From: Mariniblastus sp.
Lineage (GTDB): Bacteria; Planctomycetota; Planctomycetia; Pirellulales; Pirellulaceae
Assembly: GCA_022447605.1 (NCBI GenBank)
Contig: JAKVBG010000001.1
Span: 338,072 to 402,071 of the forward strand
DNA: 64,000 bases
Reading direction: 5' to 3'
A program made the translations under genes and the position numbers. Shown one piece after another: positions 1 to 8,040 of this stretch (position 1 is the stretch's first letter; every line of letters begins with the position of its first letter). The notes beneath the pieces were generated by a model. The model was not told the origin of the DNA and searched no databases. It saw nothing but the letters and a program-made list of their open reading frames with translations.

Positions 1-531
1 CCGGTCAATCGTCGCTGGGGGCAGGGAGCATTCGGACCCGACCAGCACTTCGACATGAACCAGTTCCTCAGCTGTGATGGAACCAGCAATACGCTGATGA
101 TGGCCGAAGTCAAAGCTTACAATCCTTATTTCCGCAACCTGGGTGCTACGGAAGACCCCGGGATGCCCACCAATCCTGCTGCCGTAGCCTCCATGGGTGG
201 TGATTTCAAAAAGAACTCAGGCCATACCGAATGGATTGATGGTCGCGTTCACCAAGCTGGTTTCACCACCACGTTTGCTCCCAACACCGAGGTTCTCCAC
301 ACGGTTGACGGCGTCACCTATGACGTCGACTGGACAAACTGGCAAGAAGGTAAAAACGGTTCCAGCGCTAACCCGACTTGGGCCGCCGTCACTTCGCGAA
401 GTTATCACCCGGGTGGCGTCAGCACCAGCCGCATGGATGGTTCGACCGCCTTTGTCCGCGAATCGATTGACTTGTTTATCTGGCAAGCCCTCTCTACCAA
501 AGACGGGAATGAGGTCGTCAGCTTGGACTAA
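1..531 (+). CDS. DUF1559 family pilin-like secreted protein, C-terminal part
   Basis: The frame is open from the first base of the window, so the N-terminus (normally a type IV pilin-like cleavage/methylation signal) is missing. The visible 176 residues show the DUF1559 C-terminal layout: a CDGTSNTLMMAE segment, a histidine followed by EW.DG and H..GF, and a terminal block with SYHPGGV, MDGS and a final IDLFIWQALSTKDGNEVV. These match the conserved end of the large planctomycete DUF1559 paralogue family, exported proteins with a pilin-like N-terminus and unknown precise function. A strong intrinsic terminator follows about 90 bp downstream, so this is probably the last gene of its transcript. 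Confidence 0.9.
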   Translation, partial: PVNRRWGQGAFGPDQHFDMNQFLSCDGTSNTLMMAEVKAYNPYFRNLGATEDPGMPTNPAAVASMGGDFKKNSGHTEWIDGRVHQAGFTTTFAPNTEVLHTVDGVTYDVDWTNWQEGKNGSSANPTWAAVTSRSYHPGGVSTSRMDGSTAFVRESIDLFIWQALSTKDGNEVVSLD

Positions 532-623
532 CCTGGCTTTCAGCAAACGAACCGAATATCTTCCTGCTGAACCCCAATCCGCATGAATTCGGTTCAATCA
601 GAGCCATTCTTTGGCTATGATAC

Positions 624-656
624 GCGGTGTCGAGCAATCGACACCGCTTTTTTTTT
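624..656 (+). terminator. Intrinsic terminator after the DUF1559 gene
   Basis: A perfect 10-bp stem (GCGGTGTCGA / TCGACACCGC) with a GCAA tetraloop is followed by nine T residues. It ends 30 bp before the preferred start of the next gene. It also overlaps an upstream in-frame GTG at 627, which argues against that codon being used as the ilvE start. Confidence 0.93.
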
Positions 657-686
657 GCCAATATCCAAACGGACAGGATCACTCCA

Positions 687-1607
687 TTGGCCATTGAACC
701 TACCAAATTTATCTGGAAAGACGGGAAACTGATTCCCTGGCAGGATGCCCAAGTCCATGTATTAAGCCACGCATTGCATTATGGAACAAGTGTCTTCGAG
801 GGGATCCGCTGCTACAAGACACCCGATGGTCGCGCCATTTTTCGTCTCGAGGCCCACATCAAACGGCTGTTGGACTCGGCCAAGATCTACCGGTTCCCGG
901 TCGAATTCAGTCGACAGGAATTGATCAAAGCGTGTCGCCAAGTGATCGTTGAAAACGAACTGGAGAGCGCCTACATCCGTCCGCTGGTTTACCATGGCTT
1001 TGGCTCCTTGGCCGTCTTGCCACCGGCAGAGATGAAACCAGAGGTCATCATTGCCGCCATCCGCTGGGGGGCATACCTCGGAGAAGAAGGTCTGCAAAAC
1101 GGGATCGATGTCTGCGTTTCCTCCTGGAGTCGTATGACCAGCGCAACCCACCCCGTTCTGTCCAAGGCGGGTGGTCACTACCTGAACTCCCAACTGATCG
1201 CCAGCGATGCCCACCGGAACGGTTTTGACGAAGCGATCGTCGTCAACAACGGTTTGATCAGCGAGGGATCCGCCGAGAATATCTTCATCGTCCGTGACGG
1301 CGTCCTGCATACCCCTCCTCTGGCGGCTGCTATCCTGGGTGGCATTACTCGAGATTCGGTGATGACACTGGCACGAGAGATGGGGATGGAAGTTCGTGAA
1401 CAGTCGTTGCCCAGGGACCTGCTCTATATCTCGGACGAGATTTTTCTGACGGGGACTGCGGCCGAGATCACCCCGGTTCGGAGTGTCGACCATCTGCCGG
1501 TTGGCAGCGGGAAGCCGGGCCCCGTGACCCAGGCGCTGCAATCTGCTTTTTTCGGGCTGTTTGACGGCTCGACCGACGACCGCTGGAACTGGCTGGACCG
1601 GGTCTGA
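687..1607 (+). CDS. ilvE: Branched-chain-amino-acid aminotransferase
   Basis: A fold-type IV PLP aminotransferase that catalyses the last step of valine, leucine and isoleucine synthesis and the first step of their breakdown in the cytosol. The protein is about 306 residues, close to the E. coli IlvE length. Visible family signatures are HALHYGTSVFEGIRCY near the N-terminus, the PLP lysine in SKAGGHYLNS (about residue 160), ISEGSAENIF, GGITRDSV, and the C-terminal GTAAEITPVRSVD and GLFDGSTDDRWNWLD. I chose the TTG at 687 because AGGA lies about nine bases upstream and homology begins there. An in-frame GTG at 627 sits inside a terminator hairpin. It is transcribed as a single gene as far as can be seen. 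Confidence 0.95.
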   Translation: MAIEPTKFIWKDGKLIPWQDAQVHVLSHALHYGTSVFEGIRCYKTPDGRAIFRLEAHIKRLLDSAKIYRFPVEFSRQELIKACRQVIVENELESAYIRPLVYHGFGSLAVLPPAEMKPEVIIAAIRWGAYLGEEGLQNGIDVCVSSWSRMTSATHPVLSKAGGHYLNSQLIASDAHRNGFDEAIVVNNGLISEGSAENIFIVRDGVLHTPPLAAAILGGITRDSVMTLAREMGMEVREQSLPRDLLYISDEIFLTGTAAEITPVRSVDHLPVGSGKPGPVTQALQSAFFGLFDGSTDDRWNWLDRV

Positions 1608-1900
1608 TATCGAAAACGGCCTGGTCCTGTCCCAGACGATGGCGCCGACCAGGGGTGATCCACAGGATGCTGACGGGCCAGACTGTTTGAGGGGCGTTTT
1701 TGTTTCGATCTGGCAGGGGCGCCCCAGTTTGCCAAAACGTCTCGCTACTTGCGATTTGCCGGTTTTTGTGGCATATTACTCGGTTCTCCGGTTTTTAACC
1801 GGTGGTTGAAGTCGTGGAGCGGGGATTCCAATTCCAAACCTTTACCACGGCTTCTCTCCCTCGGTTTTGAACCCGTTTGAATTACACAGCGGGAGAGAGA

Positions 1901-2638
1901 ATGCGTATTTGGCCAGCCATTGATATACGTGGTGGCAAGTGTGTGAGACTCGCGCAGGGTGATTACCAACAAGAGACAATCTATGGCGACAACCCGGCCG
2001 ATATGGCCCATCGTTGGATCGCCGAAGGTGCAACCGGATTGCACGTTGTGGATTTGGATGGAGCCCGGGATGGTTTAACCCCTGGTGGCGGCAGTCCCAA
2101 CCGAGATGCCATTGCCCGAATTGCCAAGGAAGTGCCCGTCGACATTCAGTTGGGGGGTGGGATCCGGGACGAATCGACCATCGAAGATTACCTCGAAATG
2201 GGAATCAAGCGACTGGTGATTGGTACCCGCGCTCTGACCGACCCGGACTGGTCGATTCGGATGATCGATCTTTTCCCGGGCCACCTGATCATCGGCATCG
2301 ATGCCCGGGATGGCCGCGTGGCAACCGACGGCTGGTTGAAAACATCGGAGACGACCGCGATCCAGCACGCCCAGCATTTTGCGCAGCTGGCAATTGCGGG
2401 GATCATTTACACCGATATCGCCAAAGACGGGATGCTGAATGGTCCCAACCTGGATGCCATGAAAGAGATGGGCGACGCGGTCGACATCCCGGTCATCGCA
2501 TCGGGCGGTATCACCCGGATAGAAGATGTTACCCAGTTGGCCCAGTTGGATTTGTCAGGGGCGATTCTGGGTAGATCGCTATACGAGGGTTGCCTGACCC
2601 TTTCCAAAGCGCTGGAAGCAGCGCGGGCGTGCGTTTAA
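1901..2638 (+). CDS. hisA: HisA, phosphoribosylformimino-5-aminoimidazole carboxamide ribotide isomerase
   Basis: A TIM-barrel isomerase of histidine biosynthesis that converts ProFAR to PRFAR; 245 residues, the usual length. The sequence shows the catalytic aspartates in AIDIRGGKCVRL (D8) and IGIDARDG (about D134), the phosphate-binding QLGGGIR and IASGGI motifs, and YTDIAKDGML. The ATG at 1901 has a GGGAG five bases upstream and starts directly with MRIWPAIDIRGG; an in-frame TTG 24 bp earlier is less likely. No other his gene is adjacent, so histidine genes seem dispersed in this genome. Confidence 0.95.
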   Translation: MRIWPAIDIRGGKCVRLAQGDYQQETIYGDNPADMAHRWIAEGATGLHVVDLDGARDGLTPGGGSPNRDAIARIAKEVPVDIQLGGGIRDESTIEDYLEMGIKRLVIGTRALTDPDWSIRMIDLFPGHLIIGIDARDGRVATDGWLKTSETTAIQHAQHFAQLAIAGIIYTDIAKDGMLNGPNLDAMKEMGDAVDIPVIASGGITRIEDVTQLAQLDLSGAILGRSLYEGCLTLSKALEAARACV

Positions 2639-2722
2639 TAGGTACAGGAGTCCTACCATTTTTAATTCTTAACGACTCCGCTTCCAATCAATAAAATCCA
2701 GTCTCCAGAGGTTACAAGTAAT

Positions 2723-4816
2723 ATGGCAAATGTTGAATCGATTCGAAATATTGTGCTTTGCGGTCATGGCTCGTCGGGAAAAACCTCCTTGGCCGATTCT
2801 TTCCTGACGATCACCAAGACGGTCAGCGGCACGCCCAACGTGGAAGACGGCACCAGCATTTGCGATTTTGACCCGGAAGAAAAGTCCCACAAGTACTCCA
2901 TCGAGGGCGCTGCCACCCATTTCGTGCATGGTGGCAAGAACTTCAACCTGCTCGACACCCCCGGTTACCCGGATTTTATCGGCCAGGCCATCGGTCCGAT
3001 GCAGGCTGTCGAAACGGCCTTGATCGTGGTCAATGCATCCTCCGGAATCGAAGTCAACACGCGGAGAGTCTTCGAGGAAGCCGGTAAGGCGGGTCTCGGC
3101 CGGATGATCGTGATCAACAAGTTGGACAGTGACAACCTGGACTTCCCGGCGATTGTCGAGGGCATTCGCGAAATGTGGGGCAACCAGTGTGTCCTGTTGA
3201 ATGTCCCGGTCGGGATTGGCGCCGATTTCAAAGGGGTCGTCAGCACCCTCAAGGTTCCGGACGACACCTCGGGTGCCATCGTTGATCCGAAGGAGATCAG
3301 CGAACCCCTGATCGAATCAATCATCGAAGTCGACGATGAAGTAATGGAACGTTACTTCGAGGGGACCCCCCCGTCAGACAAGGAGCTCAGTACGTTGATC
3401 ATCCAGGCTGTACGAGCCGGCACCCTGATCCCGATCGTCTGTTGCAGCGCCAAGACCCAAACCGGGCTGACCGAGGTGCTCGACGCGGTCGCCATGTGCG
3501 GGCTGTCACCGGCTGATCTGCCTCGGACGGCAACTTCGGGCGAAGAAGAAGTTGAAATCAAACCGGACTCCAATGGACCACTGGTCGCCCGTGTCTTCCG
3601 GACCCGGATTGACCCGTTTGTCCAGAAGCTGAACTTCATTCGCATCTATTCCGGCACCTTGAAACGGGACGATAACGTCGCGGCTTCGAGCGCGAGGAAA
3701 GGCATCAAGATGAGCCAGTTATTGCGTGTTCAGGGAGAATCGACGGAGAACATTGACTCGGCAGGTGCAGGTGAAATCGTCGCCGTCGCCAAGATGGACG
3801 ACCTGCATACGGGTACCGTATTGGGTGAATTCAGCATGCCTGACTTCAAGTACCCAACCCCGATGGTTTCCCTGGCCGTATCGCCCAAGAGCCGTGGCGA
3901 TGAAACCAAACTTTCCGGAGCGCTGAACAAGGTGGTCGAAGAAGACCCAACCTTCAAACTCGATCGCGACGCCCAGACCAAGGAACTCGTCATGACCGGC
4001 ATGAGCGAGTTGCATCTGAATATCATCCAGGAGCGATTGATCCGCCGGGACAAACTGGAAGTCGAAACAAAAGAACCCCGCATCGCGTTCCGCGAAACGA
4101 TCCAGGCCAAGGCGGAAGGCGATTATCGCCACAAGAAACAGTCAGGGGGCCGCGGACAATTTGGAGAAGTGCATATCCGCATGATGCCCCTGCCGCGGGG
4201 AACGAATATCGATGAGTTTGCCACGAAGGCCAATTTCAACGGCCTCAAGGACGTCCACTACGACGAAGACGCCAACTTCCTGTGGATCGATGCCATTGTG
4301 GGTGGTGTGATCCCCGGTAACTTCATGCCGGCCGTAGGCAAAGGATTCGCCGAACGGATTGTCAATGGTGTGATCGCCGGGTACCCCGTCCAGGATGTCT
4401 GCGTGGTGGTCCATTTCGGGAAACACCACCCGGTCGATTCGAGTGAAGCCGCATTCAAGATGGCCGGAAAAATGGCGTTTAAGAAGGTTTTTGAGCAAGC
4501 CCGCCCCAGCCTCCTGGAGCCCATCGTCCATATGGACATCACGGTCCCCGAATCGAACATGGGAGACGTGTACAGCGACATGTCGGGGCGCAGCGGTCGC
4601 GTTTCCGGAAGTGACCCGGCCGGCGGTAATTTCACGACCGTGCATTGCGAAGTCCCCCTCCGCGAGGTGACAACCTACGCTCGGACCCTTTCGAGCATGA
4701 CCGGTGGGATGGGGAGCTACACGATGGAGTTCAGCCATTACGATATCATGCCCCCCAACATTCAGCAGGATATCATTTCCAAGGCCAGCTTGAGCGACGA
4801 TGAAGATGAAGGGTAG
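2723..4816 (+). CDS. EF-G-like translational GTPase (EF-G2-type paralogue)
   Basis: A 697-residue protein with the full EF-G architecture: G domain, domain II, and domains III to V, including the domain IV segment with KKQSGGRGQFGEV and the C-terminal SDMSGRSGRVSG region. GTPase motifs are G1 GHGSSGKT (14-21), G3 DTPGYPDF (78-85), G4 NKLD (132-135) and G5 CCSAKT. The canonical EF-G sequences AHVDAGKTT and RGITI are replaced by GHGSSGKTS and KSHKYSI. That is typical of the EF-G2/FusA2-type paralogues rather than the main elongation factor, so I leave the symbol blank. Its exact role (translocation, recycling or other) cannot be read from the sequence. It starts at ATG 2723 with a weak AGAGG upstream, 84 bp after hisA. 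Confidence 0.88.
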   Translation: MANVESIRNIVLCGHGSSGKTSLADSFLTITKTVSGTPNVEDGTSICDFDPEEKSHKYSIEGAATHFVHGGKNFNLLDTPGYPDFIGQAIGPMQAVETALIVVNASSGIEVNTRRVFEEAGKAGLGRMIVINKLDSDNLDFPAIVEGIREMWGNQCVLLNVPVGIGADFKGVVSTLKVPDDTSGAIVDPKEISEPLIESIIEVDDEVMERYFEGTPPSDKELSTLIIQAVRAGTLIPIVCCSAKTQTGLTEVLDAVAMCGLSPADLPRTATSGEEEVEIKPDSNGPLVARVFRTRIDPFVQKLNFIRIYSGTLKRDDNVAASSARKGIKMSQLLRVQGESTENIDSAGAGEIVAVAKMDDLHTGTVLGEFSMPDFKYPTPMVSLAVSPKSRGDETKLSGALNKVVEEDPTFKLDRDAQTKELVMTGMSELHLNIIQERLIRRDKLEVETKEPRIAFRETIQAKAEGDYRHKKQSGGRGQFGEVHIRMMPLPRGTNIDEFATKANFNGLKDVHYDEDANFLWIDAIVGGVIPGNFMPAVGKGFAERIVNGVIAGYPVQDVCVVVHFGKHHPVDSSEAAFKMAGKMAFKKVFEQARPSLLEPIVHMDITVPESNMGDVYSDMSGRSGRVSGSDPAGGNFTTVHCEVPLREVTTYARTLSSMTGGMGSYTMEFSHYDIMPPNIQQDIISKASLSDDEDEG

Positions 4817-5188
4817 GGGCGCCTGAAGGAGGGGGTGCCCATTGGGGACGGGGGACAGCCACTGGTCGGTTTCCCGGCGTCCACCAGAAACAAACCTTGC
4901 GCAGGACCGTTTGAAGCTGGATTCCTGACCCGTTTGATGCGGCGCCGGAAGACTGGACTTCGTACGGCTGCCGGGTCGACTTTGCTACCCGCGCAATCGA
5001 TTTCGGGGAGTTCCGGTGCCCGGTCCAGGAAGAAAAACTGGGCGAAACCACCGGAAACTTGATGTCCGGTTGCCGGTCAGCTGCCGAAAATTGCAGTCAG
5101 ACAGCAGAAAATAAGGGAAATAGCCAAGAACTGAGGACCGCCCGCAACGGGGTGGAGTGAGCTGGGCTGGACACCCGATTTGATAGGG
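4817..5188. other. Intergenic region, no gene recognised
   Basis: About 370 bp between the EF-G-like gene and the acetyltransferase. Short open frames on both strands show no recognisable protein and no good ribosome-binding site. A GC-rich imperfect hairpin lies just after the EF-G stop (about 4816-4841) but lacks a T-run. I see no RNA gene. Confidence 0.5.
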
Positions 5189-6205
5189 ATGATGAACTGT
5201 TTCGCCATGAAATTTGAACCTTCACATATCGGCGCAATCTCGGATCTGGCCGATCGACTCGCCTGCGAATTGGCATCGACCCGACCCAAGGTCACCCGGT
5301 TGGAAAATAATCCGATCCCCAAACGGGATGCGCTCGTCTCGGTCGTGAATGACCTCAAGTCGATCCTCTTCCCCGGTTTTCTACAGAGCGACCCGGGCAA
5401 TGGTGACAACCTTCACCAGTTCCTCGAAACACGCCTGAAAGTTGTCGCTGAGCAATTGTCCGGACTGATATCGCAATCGTTGATCCTGGACCGGCGTTTT
5501 GCCCACCTGGATGATTCAGATGCCGCGCAAGACCAGACAGCCATATTACCGAGTGACCACCGGTTGCTGGAGCAGGGTCAGGACCTGGCTTTCCAGTTCC
5601 TGGAAAAACTGCCTGGTATCCGATCCTGCCTGGCCACCGATGTTGGAGCGGCGTTTGATGGTGACCCGGCCTGCCAAAACCTGTTCGAAGTCGTGCTCTG
5701 CTACCCCGGCCTGATGGCGATCACCGTCCACCGAATGGCCCACCAACTCTACAAGCTCAAAATTCCATTCCTGCCCCGCATGATGGCCGAATGGACCCAC
5801 AGTGAAACCGGAATCGACATTCACCCGGGAGCCCAGATTGGCCGACACTTTTTTATCGATCATGGCACCGGTGTCGTGATCGGCGAGACATGTGTCATCG
5901 GTGAACAAGTCAAGATCTATCAGGGTGTGACACTGGGGGCGTTGAGCTTTCCCAAAGATAACCAGGGAAATCTGATCCGCTCCAGCAAGCGCCACCCGAC
6001 GATTGAAGATCGGGTGGTGATCTACGCCAACTCGACCGTTTTGGGGGGCAACACGGTGGTCGGCCACGACTCGGTCATCGGCTCCAGTGTCTGGCTGACC
6101 AGCAGTGTCGACCCGTTCACCACGGTCGTCATGGAGAAGCCGAAACTGCGCATGCGGAGTGAAAATCGCCAGGACCTGGAGAATCCCCTGGATTACCAGA
6201 TCTAG
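5189..6205 (+). CDS. cysE: Serine O-acetyltransferase (hexapeptide-repeat)
   Basis: This enzyme acetylates serine with acetyl-CoA to give O-acetylserine for cysteine synthesis. After a roughly 190-residue helical N-terminal region comes the left-handed beta-helix with family signatures HSETGIDIHPGAQIG, FIDHGTGVVIGETCVIG and YQGVTLGA, then GGNTVVGHDSVIGSSVWL and a short tail. The His and Asp residues of DIHPG and IDHGTG correspond to the catalytic region. At about 340 residues it matches the long NifP/EpsC/SrpH-like branch rather than the 270-residue enterobacterial CysE. The start is uncertain: in-frame ATGs at 5189, 5192 and 5207 and a TTG at 5180 are possible and none has an ideal ribosome-binding site. 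Confidence 0.9.
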   Translation: MMNCFAMKFEPSHIGAISDLADRLACELASTRPKVTRLENNPIPKRDALVSVVNDLKSILFPGFLQSDPGNGDNLHQFLETRLKVVAEQLSGLISQSLILDRRFAHLDDSDAAQDQTAILPSDHRLLEQGQDLAFQFLEKLPGIRSCLATDVGAAFDGDPACQNLFEVVLCYPGLMAITVHRMAHQLYKLKIPFLPRMMAEWTHSETGIDIHPGAQIGRHFFIDHGTGVVIGETCVIGEQVKIYQGVTLGALSFPKDNQGNLIRSSKRHPTIEDRVVIYANSTVLGGNTVVGHDSVIGSSVWLTSSVDPFTTVVMEKPKLRMRSENRQDLENPLDYQI

Positions 6206-7134
6206 TCGGAATGCTCGGAGTGCAGACGAGAATGTTGCCGATTTTTCGTTCGTGTCCTCGACGGCACAGAGCGCCCCTGCCGATTCGAATCATGATCATA
6301 GCGTCTACCACGTCTACCGTCAGAGAGCGGATTCGATCGGGCTTGTTCAACAGAACCTTCGCAGCTGGGAAGATCGCTCAAGCAAACGACTGAACCTGTG
6401 GCAGAGCTACCAATGGATGGAGTGTCCACTGGCTCGACACCCGATACTCCATCGATCGACGGCGGGAGTTCGTTGTTTGACAGGAATTCCGTTCGTTCCA
6501 CCACTATTTTTGTTCCACTGCCACAAACCAAGCCGTCTGGGAACGATTGGCAGAAACTGTGCCGTCGGTATCAAGGTGCATGGCAACTGCCAAGCTGGCG
6601 ATCACCACCACCAACCAGCAAAGGCAGATGCCGAGCGTGCAAAAACCGAGATCGCGTGAAAATTTGGAACCAGACATAAAGGGACTTCCGACCGAGCAGG
6701 CGAAACAGGGGAAAACTTCCCGACAAGGTGAAACGGTCGAACCGTTTGTCCCCAACATTAGCTCACCCTTTACCGACCACTGGAAAAATCGGCCAATCTC
6801 TCAAAAATCGTTCTAAACCGCAAAGCCACCGACCTTTAGGAGTTTCCCCCATCTCTGTCAGCCCGTCTGATACCATGGCTAAAACGCCCACTCGGCCAAA
6901 GAATTGGCTGGATCCGGGAAGCTATCGTACGGCAGCAGACAGACTGCCCGGTCGCTGATATCTGCGGTTGCCTCACACCCTCCCCATGGGCGGTCCATCA
7001 GGACCATTCGACAGTCGCTCGATCCCTCGAACTGACTGGACCGATCAAAAAGGTCTGCAATTATTAATCTTGCCCAAGATGGCTAATACTGGGAAACTGA
7101 ACCGCTGAAATTTCCTTCCAATGGACTTTGTAAT
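6206..7134. other. Gene-poor 0.9-kb stretch
   Basis: Nothing with a recognisable family match lies between the acetyltransferase and the sulfotransferase. Several overlapping short frames exist on both strands. The only one with protein-like character is a minus-strand frame with a hydrophobic segment (6504-6677, listed separately), which may continue in another frame down to 6202. No tRNA, hairpin terminator or repeat was seen. Confidence 0.5.
6504..6677 (-). CDS. Possible small single-span membrane protein, maybe truncated by a frameshift
   Basis: A 57-residue frame starting at ATG 6677 with GGAAG seven bases upstream. It has a short charged N-terminus (MSGSKFSRD) and then an uninterrupted hydrophobic stretch (about residues 10-33), consistent with a signal anchor. 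Near 6506-6510 the frame ends at TAG right after a run of five A residues. In the -1 frame an open stretch of about 100 codons rich in Ser, Gly, Asp and Arg continues to 6202. A single-base change in the A-run would join them into a protein of about 160 residues. No homologue is recognised; it may be non-coding. Confidence 0.25.
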   Translation of the reverse strand: MSGSKFSRDLGFCTLGICLCWLVVVIASLAVAMHLDTDGTVSANRSQTAWFVAVEQK

Positions 7135-8040
7135 ATGCGTGACGTTTGGCTACACGTTCATGTGCCGAAAGCTGGTGGATCAACCCTCCGGCAATTGATG
7201 AATCGCAATTTTGGTGACGGCTACTACAACTCGAATTCACTGCTGGAAACAAAGCAATATACGTATGACGATGTCAGTGAAATCGTTCGCTGCCATCCGT
7301 GGGTTCGCTGCATGAGTGACCACAAATTGTCGCTGAACCTGCCGTATCGCCACGACCACGCAAAAGTCCATGCCATCTGTTTCGTCCGTGACCCTGTCGA
7401 GCGGTTCATTTCGCGTTACTTTTTCCACCGCAATTTTGAAGAGGTCAACTGCATTGCCCAGAGGATGACCTTTCGGGAATTTGCCGACGCAGAACTAGTC
7501 CAACAATATGTTCATCCCCAGACGAACAGCCAGATCTACTTCCTCAACGGGGGTGTCGACTTCGACGATATGACCATCATCCATGAGGCAGTGGAAACGG
7601 GCCGGGTCCTGCTCTACCCGATCGAACGGTTTGATGAAGCTTGCGCCTGCATTGAACGAATGTTCCCCACCACGTTTTCCGATCTGTCCTACGTCCGCGC
7701 CAATGTCTCCAAGAAAGACACCGTGATCAGTGATGAAGACCGCGAGTTTGTCCAACAGTACCTGGAAAGAGACTACCCGGTCTATCAACTCGCCCAGCAA
7801 CAACTCGATTCAGCCTTGGAAAAGACCTACTATTCGAAAGATGACCGGGAGAGCACGCTGAACGGTTTTCGTGAACGATGCAGTCTCCGGTATCACAATT
7901 TCCACCCACCCCGCGCTGCCGGCGAACCACTGCCCGAGTTCGCCAAGCGGGCTGACGACCCTGCGGCATCTTCCTCCAACCGGCACCGTGCCGACAAGAA
8001 AAAACAGGCCGGTGACACAACAGCCGCCAACGGCTCCTAG
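7135..8040 (+). CDS. Sulfotransferase family protein
   Basis: A PAPS-dependent sulfotransferase-like protein of 301 residues. It has the 5'-phosphosulfate-binding loop HVPKAGGSTLRQ (about 9-20) and the 3'-phosphate-binding segment FVRDPVERFISRY (about 83-95), the two hallmarks of the Sulfotransfer_2 fold. The acceptor cannot be deduced; relatives in planctomycetes act on carbohydrates or unknown cell-surface molecules. The C-terminal 40 residues are polar and Lys/Arg/Ala-rich, probably disordered. The stop overlaps by four bases with the stop of the convergent membrane-protein gene. It starts at ATG 7135 with no strong ribosome-binding site. Confidence 0.85.
   Translation: MRDVWLHVHVPKAGGSTLRQLMNRNFGDGYYNSNSLLETKQYTYDDVSEIVRCHPWVRCMSDHKLSLNLPYRHDHAKVHAICFVRDPVERFISRYFFHRNFEEVNCIAQRMTFREFADAELVQQYVHPQTNSQIYFLNGGVDFDDMTIIHEAVETGRVLLYPIERFDEACACIERMFPTTFSDLSYVRANVSKKDTVISDEDREFVQQYLERDYPVYQLAQQQLDSALEKTYYSKDDRESTLNGFRERCSLRYHNFHPPRAAGEPLPEFAKRADDPAASSSNRHRADKKKQAGDTTAANGS

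Noticed and set aside
6105..6659. 184-codon plus-strand frame downstream of the acetyltransferase
   Set aside because: It starts inside the acetyltransferase gene in another frame and its product is an unstructured Ser/Arg/His-rich sequence without family match.
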